DNA from: Betaproteobacteria bacterium
GTDB taxonomy: Bacteria > Pseudomonadota > Gammaproteobacteria > Burkholderiales > Rhodocyclaceae
Reading direction: 5' to 3'
DNA length: 64,000 bases
NCBI GenBank assembly: GCA_016705475.1
Contig: JADIYD010000014.1
Location: forward strand, 626,039-690,038
The translations under genes and the position numbers were made by a program. The notes under the pieces are model-generated. The model was given only the letters and a program-made list of their open reading frames with translations. It had not been told where the DNA came from and made no database searches. Of the stretch, positions 33,560 through 41,185 are shown piece after piece (the first letter of the stretch is position 1; each line of letters begins with the position of its first letter).

Positions 33560-34258
33560 GTGAACACGCCCGCTGTCTCCATCATCATTCCCGTACTGAA
33601 CGAAGCCGACGGCATCGTTCAAGCGCTTGAACGGCTGCAAGGGTTTCGCGCACAAGGTACGGAGGTCATTGTGGTGGATGGTGGCAGTAACGATGACACG
33701 GCCGAATGTGCCCGATCACTGGCGGATTGTGTAACGACATCGAGACGCGGCAGAGCTCTCCAGATGAACGCCGGCGCGGGTCTGGCGTCAGGTGACATAC
33801 TGCTGTTTCTGCACGCTGACACGCTTCTGCCCTCTTCCGCGCTGGAATTGGTGCGCGCAGCGGTGGGCAATGGAGGCTGCTGGGGACGTTTCGATGTTCA
33901 CGTTGAGGGCGCGATCCGGGGCCTTGGCATGGTGGCATTCATGATGAACTGGCGCTCACGCCTGACCGGCATAGCGACCGGCGATCAAGCGATCTTCGTC
34001 ACGCGCGATGCCTTTCAGCACAGCGGCGGATTCCCGGCAATTCCGCTGATGGAAGATATCGCGTTCTCAGCCCTGATGCGCAAGGAAGCATGGCCGGTTT
34101 GCCTCACTGAATGCGTCACGACCTCGGGCCGACGTTGGGAAAAACATGGGCTGCTTCGCACGATCCTGACGATGTGGTGGCTGCGTCTTCGATTCTTTTT
34201 TGGTGCCAGCCCAAACGCACTGGCGAGGGATTACGGTTACCTCCCCGATGGAACCTGA
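33560..34258 (+). CDS. Family 2 glycosyltransferase (arsenosugar-associated type)
   Basis: A 232-residue GT-A glycosyltransferase: SIIIPVLNEADGI, VDGGSNDDTAE and the DxD-type LHADTLLP, then DQAIFVTRDAF and PLMEDIAFS. This is the short GT2 group often encoded beside ArsS and DUF2064 proteins (TIGR04283-like). The sugar acceptor is inferred. It overlaps the next gene by 11 nt if that gene starts at 34248. Confidence 0.8.
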   Translation: MNTPAVSIIIPVLNEADGIVQALERLQGFRAQGTEVIVVDGGSNDDTAECARSLADCVTTSRRGRALQMNAGAGLASGDILLFLHADTLLPSSALELVRAAVGNGGCWGRFDVHVEGAIRGLGMVAFMMNWRSRLTGIATGDQAIFVTRDAFQHSGGFPAIPLMEDIAFSALMRKEAWPVCLTECVTTSGRRWEKHGLLRTILTMWWLRLRFFFGASPNALARDYGYLPDGT

Positions 34259-34907
34259 GCCCATGCAGCGCGTCGGGGTAGCGATTCTGGCCAAGGCCCC
34301 GGTTCCCGGGCTGGCCAAAACACGCCTCATTCCACACCTTGGTTCCGATGGCGCGGCAGCACTGCAAGGCTGGCTCCTGCAGCGCGCCGTGGCGACGGCC
34401 TTGCGGGCCGATATAGGCCCGGTCACGCTCTGGTGTGCCCCCGATATCGATCATCCGGCTTTCGCTGCCTGTCTCTCTTTCGGTGCCGTTACCCTGCGCC
34501 ACCAGCCCGAAGGCGATCTCGGCGAACGGATGCATGCGGCCATCGCGGGATCATCGACACCCGCCGGCACGCTGGTTATCGGGACGGACTGCCCGGCTCT
34601 GAGCCCCGATCTCTTGCGCCAGGCTGCCTGCAGCCTGCTGGAACACGACGCGACTGTCGTTCCCGCCGAAGACGGCGGCTACGTGTTGATCGGGATTCGA
34701 GAGGCCGACCATCGTGCGTTTCAGGAAATTGACTGGAGCACAGAGCGCGTCATGGCGCAGACCCGTACCCGCATGACCGGAATGAACTGGCGATGGCGCG
34801 AATTTCCGCCCCTGTGGGACGTCGACCGCAAGGAAGACTTTGAGCGCCTGACAAGATACTGTCCCGAGGTTCGGTCCCTGTCTCTGGATGCTGAGGTGCG
34901 AGCATGA
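34248..34907 (+). CDS. DUF2064 glycosyltransferase-like protein (arsenosugar-associated type)
   Basis: A 219-residue protein with VAILAKAPVPGLAKTRLIPHLG, VIGTDCPALSPDLLRQA, EDGGYVLIGIR and TRTRM, the pattern of the TIGR04282/DUF2064 nucleotide-sugar family. A second ATG at 34263 is equally possible. Its stop overlaps the FAD gene by 4 nt. Pairing with the preceding GT2 enzyme suggests joint sugar transfer in the pathway started by ArsS. Confidence 0.78.
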   Translation: MEPEPMQRVGVAILAKAPVPGLAKTRLIPHLGSDGAAALQGWLLQRAVATALRADIGPVTLWCAPDIDHPAFAACLSFGAVTLRHQPEGDLGERMHAAIAGSSTPAGTLVIGTDCPALSPDLLRQAACSLLEHDATVVPAEDGGYVLIGIREADHRAFQEIDWSTERVMAQTRTRMTGMNWRWREFPPLWDVDRKEDFERLTRYCPEVRSLSLDAEVRA

Positions 34908-36046
34908 AGCAGCTGGTTCTGGCCGGCGCGGGCCATGCCCACCTTCACGTCCTGAAAGCACTGGCGGAACGTCCGTGGCCCGATGTCGAAGTCACCCTGG
35001 TCTCGCCATATTCCCGCCAGATCTATTCCGGCATGCTTCCTGGATGGATGGCAGGTCATTACAGTCTGGATCAATGTGCCGCGGTCCTCCAGCCACTGCT
35101 CGCCGCAGCCGGCGTCCGTTTCGTTCAGGATAGCGTGGTCGGCGTGGATGCGCCGCGCCGGGTCATACAAACCGAGAACTGCGGGGAGATAGCCTACGAT
35201 GCGCTATCTCTGGATACGGGTGCCCAGGTCGATCTTTCATTCTTGGTCGCCACAGATGCCACCTTGCTGTCGATCCGCCCCATCGAGGATTTTGTCGTCG
35301 GCTGGAGGCGGCAGCTTGAGCTTTTCAAGCAGCGGGGCGTGGCCAGCCTCGCCGTTGTGGGTGGCGGTGCCGCCGGCGTCGAACTGGCACTCGCCGCGCG
35401 TTACCGCCTGACCCGCGAACTGGGCGCAAGCAAGGGGCTCGTAAAATTTGTTGTCGGCGGCCTTTTGCCGGGGCACGGGCCGAGCATCGTGGCGCGCGTC
35501 ACGAAAACCTTGGCGCGTCACCGGATCGAGCTCGTCAAGGGGTATGCGTCAGGCTGCTTGTCCGGCCTTGAGCTGCGCGACGGGACAAGCGTTCCGGTCG
35601 ATTGCATCATCGCGGCAACCGGGGTTAAGCCAGCGAGCTGGCTGGCTGATTCCGGATTGGCGCTGGCCCCTGATGGTTTCATCGCTGTGGAGGATGGGCA
35701 GAAAAGCGTTTCCCATAAGGAAGTGTTCGCCGCCGGCGACATCGCGTCCCGCATCGATGCCCCTCATGCCAAGTCAGGCGTCTATGCCGTTCGCGCCGGG
35801 CCCGTGCTGGCAACCAATCTCAATCGCGTACTGACAGGACAGGCGCCAATGAGTTATCAACCGCAAAAACGAAGTCTTTACCTGCTGGCGACCGGCCCCA
35901 AAGAGGCCATCATGTCCTGGGGTAGATTCTCCGCCAGCGGCGGCTGGGCCTGGCTATGGAAGGACTGGATCGATCGGCGCTTCATGCGCCAATACGACAT
36001 CAATCCAACGAGCGAAGCAGAAGGGAAACGCAAGCTCGAGAACTGA
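34904..36046 (+). CDS. NDH-2/SelD-N-terminal-like FAD oxidoreductase
   Basis: A 380-residue flavoprotein with the N-terminal FAD site LVLAGAGHAHLHVLKALAE (HAH replaces the usual pattern, as in the TIGR03169 group seen fused to or near SelD), a second nucleotide site SLAVVGGGAAGVELALAA, and VFAAGDIA near residue 280. Quinone or selenium roles have been suggested for the group, but the substrate is unknown. It is translationally coupled to the DUF2064 gene and ends the operon. Confidence 0.78.
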   Translation: MKQLVLAGAGHAHLHVLKALAERPWPDVEVTLVSPYSRQIYSGMLPGWMAGHYSLDQCAAVLQPLLAAAGVRFVQDSVVGVDAPRRVIQTENCGEIAYDALSLDTGAQVDLSFLVATDATLLSIRPIEDFVVGWRRQLELFKQRGVASLAVVGGGAAGVELALAARYRLTRELGASKGLVKFVVGGLLPGHGPSIVARVTKTLARHRIELVKGYASGCLSGLELRDGTSVPVDCIIAATGVKPASWLADSGLALAPDGFIAVEDGQKSVSHKEVFAAGDIASRIDAPHAKSGVYAVRAGPVLATNLNRVLTGQAPMSYQPQKRSLYLLATGPKEAIMSWGRFSASGGWAWLWKDWIDRRFMRQYDINPTSEAEGKRKLEN

Positions 36047-36058
36047 AAATCGTTTCTG

Positions 36059-36514
36059 CTAATGCTCGTCTTTGGGTACCGGCAAACTCAGTATCTGGAT
36101 ACCTTCATCCCGCAAGGCATCACATTCATCTTCGCTGGCCTGGCCGCGAATTGGACGCTGTGGCGCTTCGTTGTAATGAATCTTGCGCGCCTCATCAGCG
36201 AATGAGTGGCCAACATCCTCACTGTGACTGACGATAGTCTGAATAAGCTGGCGATAAAGGGCAGTGGCATGTTCGCCGACGGGCATTAGCGCCGTACTCG
36301 TCGGGGTCACGGACGAACTGGCTGAGGACTCCCTGACCTGCTCGACGTGGTGCCCGGAAATTGCCACAGCCGATGGTACGCGGCGAACATTGTGGCTATC
36401 GCATTGCGGACAGCAGACAAGCTTCTCGTCAAGCTGTGTCTCGAACGCGTCGGCATTCTGAAACCACCCTTCAAACCGGTGGTTATTGTCGCAATTAAGG
36501 TCGTAGATGATCAT
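36059..36514 (-). CDS. DUF1178 family protein
   Basis: A 151-residue protein. The N-terminus MIIYDLNCDNNHRFEGWFQN and the zinc-ribbon-like CCPQCDSHNVRRVPSA define DUF1178. A Ser/Thr-rich middle and an acidic C-terminus (EDECDALRDEGIQILSLPVP) are as in relatives. The function is unknown. It converges with the FAD gene and its start lies just inside the split tRNA-Leu, so it marks the host side of the left junction. Confidence 0.85.
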   Translation of the reverse strand: MIIYDLNCDNNHRFEGWFQNADAFETQLDEKLVCCPQCDSHNVRRVPSAVAISGHHVEQVRESSASSSVTPTSTALMPVGEHATALYRQLIQTIVSHSEDVGHSFADEARKIHYNEAPQRPIRGQASEDECDALRDEGIQILSLPVPKDEH

Positions 36515-36525
36515 GTGTTCAATCG

Positions 36526-36582
36526 TGGTGCCTGGGACGGGAATCGAACCCGTACACTCAAAGAGCGAGAGATTTTAAGTCT
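36526..36582 (-). pseudogene. 3' half of a split, intronless tRNA-Leu(UAA)
   Basis: On the minus strand this runs from the anticodon loop (ACTTAAAATC) through the 3' anticodon stem TCTCT, a long variable arm, the T arm (GGGTTCGATTCCC), acceptor strand CCCAGGC and ACCA. No matching 5' half is adjacent. That half lies at 51182-51222, and joining the two at the 12-bp core gives a perfect class II tRNA (acceptor GCCTGGG/CCCAGGC, anticodon stem AGAGA/TCTCT). Confidence 0.93.
36571..36582. other. attL core
   Basis: GATTTTAAGTCT, identical to 51182-51193. It is the anticodon-loop sequence of the split tRNA-Leu. Confidence 0.9.
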
Positions 36583-36854
36583 ACCTCAACTTCATCATCT
36601 CTCGTTTATACGCAACGTAACACATTGAATCCCTGCGTTATTATTTTACTTAGTTGCGCTTCGTGGTGTTTGAATTTGGCCTGTTGTGGGGGGTAAAAAT
36701 GGGTAACTACACCCTAACTACACGCGGAAATATGATATTGCAATAAATCCATTGTGATGCGCTGAATAAGTCTTTTGTGCGCATAGGGGCGCGCATTGTA
36801 CACCTTGCTTAAGTCTCTGTTCACCGATCTTCGGTTAGAATGCTGCCCTACCCT
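36583..36854. promoter_or_regulatory. Left inner end: possible integrase arm sites
   Basis: This non-coding stretch has GTAACTACACCCTAACTACACG at about 36701-36722, and the right inner end has ACTACACCCTGC (51167-51178) and AATTACACG (51124-51132). The shared ACTACAC(C/G) units on both sides of the core resemble arm-type integrase sites. No gene is evident. The promoter of the tRNA at 36855 must lie here. Confidence 0.45.
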
Positions 36855-37154
36855 GCTCGGGTGGTGAAATTGGTAGACACAAGAGACTTAAGGAATTGAG
36901 CACCGGGAGGCGAAAGCGCCCGCGTGAATCCCGTCAAATTCGGTGAACCCCCTGCCCTTGCGGCGCGGCAACGCCGAGCCAAGCCCGATAAGGGAAGGTG
37001 TAGAGACTAGACGGCGGGCGCCTACAGTGCGATAGCACCACGGCGAAGGCATAGTCCAGCGCACGAACGGCCAGCGGCCGGCGTCGAAAGGCGTAGTGTG
37101 AAGAAAATCTCTCGCCCTTTGGGTGTACGGGTTCGATTCCCGTCCCGAGCACCA
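36855..37154 (+). tRNA. tRNA-Leu(UAA) interrupted by a group I intron
   Basis: The 5' exon 36855-36889 (GCTCGGG...AGAGACTT) and 3' exon 37104-37154 (AAAATCTCT...CCCGAGCACCA) give an 86-nt class II tRNA with encoded CCA, acceptor stem GCTCGGG/CCCGAGC, anticodon stem AGAGA/TCTCT, loop CTTAAAA and anticodon UAA, reading UUA/UUG. The intron lies after U34. The exon body from position 8 to the splice site matches the split host copy exactly; the acceptor stem differs. It lies inside the integrated element. Confidence 0.95.
36890..37103 (+). ncRNA. Group I (IC3-like) self-splicing intron, 214 nt
   Basis: The core closely resembles the Azoarcus tRNA-Ile intron: TCAAATTCGGTGAA, CAACGCCGAGCCAAGC, AAGGTGTAGAGACTAGACGG (P7 5' side) and GAAGGCATAGTCC (P7 3' side). 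The 5' exon ends in U and the intron ends in G (omega-G), as group I chemistry requires. No homing endonuclease is encoded. The boundaries are fixed by restoring the tRNA. Confidence 0.93.
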
Positions 37155-37164
37155 CTCCCCTGCT

Positions 37165-37314
37165 CTATTTCTTGAATCGAGACTCGTAGTTTCGACGCAA
37201 CGCGTTGCGAAGACCGCTCCTGCACGGCCAGCCAACTATCACTTTCGATATATTCCAATAAAATAATAAAACGAGGAAAATAATACAAATATCATAGCCA
37301 CCGGGATTTGCCAT
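37165..37314 (-). CDS. Possible small membrane protein (49 aa)
   Basis: A 49-codon frame (MANPGGYDICIIFLVLLFYW...) with one hydrophobic stretch and a basic tail. A plus-strand alternative, 37313-37405, encodes a 30-residue single-span peptide (MLWDVFIHFVLPLVALVVGI). They overlap only at their starts. Neither has a strong RBS, so at most one may be real. Confidence 0.25.
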   Translation of the reverse strand: MANPGGYDICIIFLVLLFYWNISKVIVGWPCRSGLRNALRRNYESRFKK

Positions 37315-37593
37315 GCTCTGGGACGTGTTCATACATTTCGTGTTGCCCTTAGTGGCCTTGGTTGTTGGTATTCTGCTTGTGTCTAATCTGTTCAAAAGCA
37401 CGTAAATTCATGAACGAGAAATTGCTACTTGGCGAGCCGACTATCGACCGCCAGCACCGAGAACTATTCAACTCCTTTCAACGGCTACTATCAAACCGGA
37501 CCAATGGTGAGGCCGTTAGCGATGTGCTGTCTGGGCTATCCCTTCAAATTTATGTGAATCGCCCCGGTTTCCGTGGAGGCCGGTTGGTTTAAG

Positions 37594-38504
37594 TCAGGCC
37601 ATGACGACGGCCTGATTGGCGAGTTGCCTGTAGTAGTTTGCCTCAGCTTCTGCCGGCGGGATATAGCCAATCGGTTCAAGTAGTCTGTGGTGGTTAAACC
37701 AAGACACCCATTCCAGGGTTGCCAGCTCTACGGATTCCTTGGTTTTCCAGGGGCACGACGGTGGATCATCTCGGCCTTGTACAAGCCATTAATCGTCTCC
37801 GCCAAGGCGTTGTCGTAGCTGTCGCCCTTGCTGCCGACTGATGGCTCAATCCCCGCTTCGGCCAGCCGCTCGCTGTAGCGGATCGAGACGTACTGGGAGC
37901 CCCTGTCCGAATGGTGGATCAACGCCTCCTCCGGACTCGGCTGGCGTGCGTACAGCGCCTGCTCCAGGGCATCGAGGACGAAGTCTGTATGCATGGAACT
38001 GCTCACCCTCCACCCCACGATACGTCGGGCAAAAACGTCGATAACGAAGGCCACGTAAAGCCAGCCTTGCCAGGTCGAGACATAGGTGAAGTCCGAAACC
38101 CACAACTGATTGGGACGTTCGGCCTTGAATTGCCGATTGACCCGATCCAGCGGGCAAGGCGCTTTGCTGTCACTGACCGTGGTGCGCACCACCTTGCCGC
38201 GCATGACACCGCGCAAACCTTGACGCCGCATGAGGCGCTCGACCGTACAACGGGCCACCACGATGCCTTCACGATTCAGTTGCCGCCAGACCTTGTCGGC
38301 ACCATAGACCTGCAGGTTCGCCTGCCAGACGCGCTCGATCTCGGGAACCAAGACCTCGTCACGCCGCACTCTCTGGCTACGCTGTTCAGGATTGCGCCGC
38401 AGGGCAACGTGGCGCCGGTAACCCGACGGGGCAATCTGCAATTGCCGGCAGATCGGCTCGACCCCGAAGGCATTACGGTGTTCGTCGACGAACGCTCTCA
38501 GGAC
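37594..38504 (-). pseudogene. IS3-family transposase orfB, frameshifted
   Basis: DDE integrase-type transposase (LWVSDFTYVSTWQGWLYVAFVIDVFARRIVGW, ALIHHSDRGSQY, DNALAETINGLYKAE). After HRRAP the frame shifts at about 37746-37753 (a C-run one base short); the other frame continues to ...EWVSWFNHHRLLEPIGYIPPAEAE and stops at 37594. orfB is normally made by -1 frameshifting from orfA; its 5' limit is approximate. Confidence 0.85.
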
Positions 38505-38821
38505 TTGAATCGGCGGTCGAGCTCCGCCTGGGCGAAAAACGCGCTGGCAAGTTTGAGAATCTCATTGGCCTTGCGTAACTCCTTGACCTCGCGCTCCAGT
38601 TCCTTGACGCGCTTCTGGTCTGCCGTGGTCGGCCCTTCGCGCTGGCCGTTATCTCGTTCGTGCTGACGCACCCAGATCAGTAGCGTCTGAGACGTACAGC
38701 CGATCTTGGCGGCAATGGATTCAACGGCTGACCATAGCGATGGGTGATCGGCTCGGCTTTCGGTAACCATGCGCACGGCGCGCTCACGGAATTCGGGGGA
38801 AAACTTAACTGGTTTCTTCAT
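38498..38821 (-). CDS. IS3-family transposase orfA
   Basis: A 107-residue HTH protein (FSPEFRERAVRMV, AAKIGCTSQTLLIWVRQHERDNG) with a C-terminal leucine-zipper-like helix (RVKELEREVKELRKANEILKLA). It supplies DNA binding and multimerisation for the OrfAB transposase. Confidence 0.92.
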   Translation of the reverse strand: MKKPVKFSPEFRERAVRMVTESRADHPSLWSAVESIAAKIGCTSQTLLIWVRQHERDNGQREGPTTADQKRVKELEREVKELRKANEILKLASAFFAQAELDRRFKS

Positions 38822-39164
38822 GGCTCTATCTTCTCAAGAGTTAGAGCCTCCATCAAACCCGGGGCGATTCAATGTCCACTTCCAGACAGAAGAAGAGTTG
38901 ATGAGCAATCTCAACATCCCGGCCGGTATGCTTCGCGCCCATGAGGAAGCCCACACGCAGATCATCGAAGAACTAACAGATATTCACCTCGGGACAATGC
39001 ACGGCGTCGGTGTGCCGTTAGAAGAGATCATCAGTCGCGTGGCTACCTATGTGAACAAACATGTCGTGGAGTTTGATCTTCTGTTGAAGCCGTACATTCA
39101 AACATCACAAGCGTCATAAATAAAAAGCCCGCCGTGGTGGGCGGGCCTGTGTCTGCGTGCGCCG

Positions 39165-39704
39165 TTATGCGGCTTTTCTTGGCGCGCTTATCGGAGAGGT
39201 GCAGGCTTTAAATATCGCGTCCGCAATGACGCAATCCTGCTCCTTAAGAATCTCCACCCAATGGGAATCAACCAAGTCAGCGGCGGTCTGCAGGTCGGAG
39301 GCTGTTGCGGCATTCATAACAAAACCGGCCAGGGTGTCGTCTACGCTTGATAATTCGCACTCACCGTTTACAAGCATGTCCCACATCCTACCCACCGGCG
39401 GGAGTTCGCTATACAACTTCTCAACAGCAACGAATGACGCAAAACCCGCGGGGCGGATAAATGCTTCACCATAATGCGCCCCTCCGGTGAAGTCGAAGCA
39501 ATCCAACCAATCGAGATCGTCAACTGATTTTGCACCGTTTTTACCCCTTAGTCTTAACTCCCCTTTGCACTCCGCCCCCAAGGCGCGACAAACGACAACT
39601 CTGGCCGCAACTTCAAGCGCCGCAAATTGCATAGCAAAGGTAAATTCACAGAGAGTTTCTACATTTTTAATCGTGCGTTTATGCAAATTAATTACGTTTT
39701 CCAT
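39165..39704 (-). CDS. Element protein of unknown function (179 aa)
   Basis: I start it at MENVINLHKRTIKN (39704). It is acidic and soluble with no motif I recognise. It follows the 86-residue gene by 1 nt and ends the leftward gene series of the element. A hairpin-like GC repeat (AAGCCCGCCGTGGTGGGCGG) just downstream at 39123-39146 may be its terminator. Confidence 0.6.
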   Translation of the reverse strand: MENVINLHKRTIKNVETLCEFTFAMQFAALEVAARVVVCRALGAECKGELRLRGKNGAKSVDDLDWLDCFDFTGGAHYGEAFIRPAGFASFVAVEKLYSELPPVGRMWDMLVNGECELSSVDDTLAGFVMNAATASDLQTAADLVDSHWVEILKEQDCVIADAIFKACTSPISAPRKAA

Positions 39705-39705
39705 T

Positions 39706-39966
39706 TTAAATCCCCTGCTTAGATTGGTTGTTTTCCAACTGCTCAAACACTTGCATTACGCCCAACTCTCTGCCCCAATTTTCAAGGTCAGAAAAGCCGC
39801 GGTCAGTGACGCCATTGGAAGACAAGTCCACCACGTAATACGGCCCCATATCGTTATACCAGCGGCTGTTTTTTCGGCACCTCCGAAGGGTTCCCCCTTC
39901 TTTTTTCAGCTTCCGATTGATGCGAGCAAAAAGGGCGCGCTCTGTAACGAATACTTGTGTGTTCAT
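39706..39966 (-). CDS. Small element protein (86 aa)
   Basis: MNTQVFVTERALFARINRKLKKEG...RWYNDMGPYYVVDLSSNGV...LENWGRELGV. This basic-N, acidic-C small protein type is common in proteobacterial prophages and integrative elements, without an assigned function. It is almost contiguous with the 179-residue gene. Confidence 0.65.
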   Translation of the reverse strand: MNTQVFVTERALFARINRKLKKEGGTLRRCRKNSRWYNDMGPYYVVDLSSNGVTDRGFSDLENWGRELGVMQVFEQLENNQSKQGI

Positions 39967-40003
39967 GGTCAGTTAGTCCTATGTGTGATTGTGTTTGTAT
40001 GAT

Positions 40004-40327
40004 TCACGCCCTGCCCATACAAAATCCACCCCATAAATTTGTAGGGTCTTGCCGATTACTGGCCACCATCCGCAGCGAATCCGCATACCGACTATAGCTT
40101 TCGGGTCCGTCGTCCAATACCCGGAAAACCTCACGAACCCCTGTTTCTGTCTCGCCCATCCAAACGCCCGACGGGTCCAGGGTCGGCGGTTCGTCTATGG
40201 TCCAGATGCAAATCCCGCCCCCAATGTCGACCGTCACATAGCGAACTGTGGCGCCCTCCAGTTGTGCCGGTACTGGCACGCGCAGGCCGTCGGGAAGGTC
40301 AACCAATAGGGTTTCGACTTGTTCCAT
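40004..40327 (-). CDS. Element protein of unknown function (107 aa)
   Basis: The ATG at 40327 (MEQVETLLVDLPDGLRV) has GGAG 9 nt upstream, preferred over an in-frame TTG at 40342. It is acidic with no recognised family. The gap 40328-40465 to the right is strongly AT-rich with TTAAG/CTTAA-like motifs and likely holds its promoter. Confidence 0.55.
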   Translation of the reverse strand: MEQVETLLVDLPDGLRVPVPAQLEGATVRYVTVDIGGGICIWTIDEPPTLDPSGVWMGETETGVREVFRVLDDGPESYSRYADSLRMVASNRQDPTNLWGGFCMGRA

Positions 40328-40465
40328 TTTCAATTTCTCCAACGAGTTAAGGTAGAGAAATGGTAGTCAATACTTAACTTAGCATGTTAAGAATATTCGC
40401 TAAACTATTGAATTATTTTGCTAACTTTAATTCGCAAAATGAACAATCGTTTAGCTTTTGCTTAA

Positions 40466-40735
40466 TTACACAATGTCGAATCCTTCCCACTCTGGGTCAG
40501 GGATTTCCATATCGGCGAACAATTTGCTGACTAAGCTGCCGTCGTTATTCTCGAAAAACTTTTCGCGTAGTAGTGGCATTTCGGACGCCTTAAGCATCGC
40601 AGCGGCAAGCTGTACGCGCAATTCCCCGAGGTCTGCATTCGGAAAATATGGCAACGCTTCGTCGGCAAAACGAAGGGCCAGTAGGGCGATTGTGTCGGCT
40701 TTAAGCCGGTCTTTGGTGTGAAGAATTGTTTTCAT
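40466..40735 (-). CDS. Element protein of unknown function (89 aa)
   Basis: Starts MKTILHTKDRLKADTIALLALRFADEALPYFP (40735); the longer frame upstream overlaps the next gene and lacks an RBS. Predominantly helical and acidic at the end. No recognised family. Confidence 0.5.
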   Translation of the reverse strand: MKTILHTKDRLKADTIALLALRFADEALPYFPNADLGELRVQLAAAMLKASEMPLLREKFFENNDGSLVSKLFADMEIPDPEWEGFDIV

Positions 40736-40769
40736 TGGGGGTGCTCTATCTGAAATGGTGACGATGTTT

Positions 40770-41006
40770 TTACAACCGCCAATCCTCTTTTTTGCCCATA
40801 AACTCCAACCCGGCGAAGGATGCAAGGCGGTAGTTTTGGGGGTCGACCGGGTGGTGAAATTTAAGTGTCCTTCCAACCTTTTCGACGTGCCAACCGTGGG
40901 CCAGTGCCGCTTTTATGCCCGATTTGGCGGTGAAAGACAGAACAGCCCATTCGTGCGGTGTCAGGCCAGGGATTTGTTTGAGGTCAACCTGCGTGTGCCG
41001 ACTCAT
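40770..41006 (-). CDS. Element protein of unknown function (78 aa)
   Basis: Starts MSRHTQVDLKQIPGLTPHEWAVLSF (41006), overlapping the 60-residue gene by 4 nt. It carries ALAHGWHVEKVGRTLKFHHPVD. No family recognised. The coupled order suggests one transcript. Confidence 0.5.
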   Translation of the reverse strand: MSRHTQVDLKQIPGLTPHEWAVLSFTAKSGIKAALAHGWHVEKVGRTLKFHHPVDPQNYRLASFAGLEFMGKKEDWRL

Positions 41007-41185
41007 TGGGGCACCTTCATCTTTGCGATGATGCGCTGCCACATCGCTTTGACCGTTTCGCGTCGTACCTGAGCGGCGCGAACGATTACAGCGCGGGGGT
41101 CGGTCTTGCCCATGTCCTTCTGGATTGCCTTCTCGCTTTCAGAAAGGGCAATGAGTTCGGCCAAGGTGAATTCTTTTTTCGGCAT
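41003..41185 (-). CDS. Small element protein (60 aa)
   Basis: MPKKEFTLAELIALSESEKAIQK...RAAQVRRETVKAMWQRIIAKMK, charged and helical. Its start overlaps the stop of the collagen-like gene (TAATG) and its stop overlaps the next gene, so it is translationally coupled on both sides. Function unknown. Confidence 0.55.
   Translation of the reverse strand: MPKKEFTLAELIALSESEKAIQKDMGKTDPRAVIVRAAQVRRETVKAMWQRIIAKMKVPQ

Larger units (their letters stand above)
37555..38871 (-). mobile_element. IS3-family insertion sequence (1317 bp)
   Basis: Terminal inverted repeats are TGAATCGCCCCGGTTTCCGT at the left and, reading inward from the right, TGAATCGCCCCGGGTTTGAT. A 3-bp ATG target duplication (37552-37554 and 38872-38874) flanks it. 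It has an orfA/orfB layout on the minus strand. The ends resemble the IS629/IS51-like group. Confidence 0.93.
37410..39119 (+). pseudogene. Bacteriohaemerythrin gene interrupted by an IS3-family element
   Basis: The 5' part (37410-37554) gives MNEKLLLGEPTIDRQHRELF... and the 3' part resumes in frame after the IS (from 38872, with one ATG target copy) as VHFQTEEELM...HEEAHTQII...VNKHVVEFD. Joined, it is a ~130-residue haemerythrin with all metal-ligand motifs (H, HxxxE, HxxxH, HxxxxD). Such proteins bind O2 at a di-iron site. It was probably cargo of the element and is now inactive. Confidence 0.88.

Noticed and set aside
36526..36582. Functional tRNA at the left junction
   Set aside because: Only the 3' half is present; the adjacent sequence does not pair with its acceptor or anticodon stems.
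40840..40860. GGTCGACC at about 40843 as a twelfth copy of the dispersed element
   Set aside because: The flanks lack the T-rich/GCC arm; only the 8-bp core matches, as chance allows.
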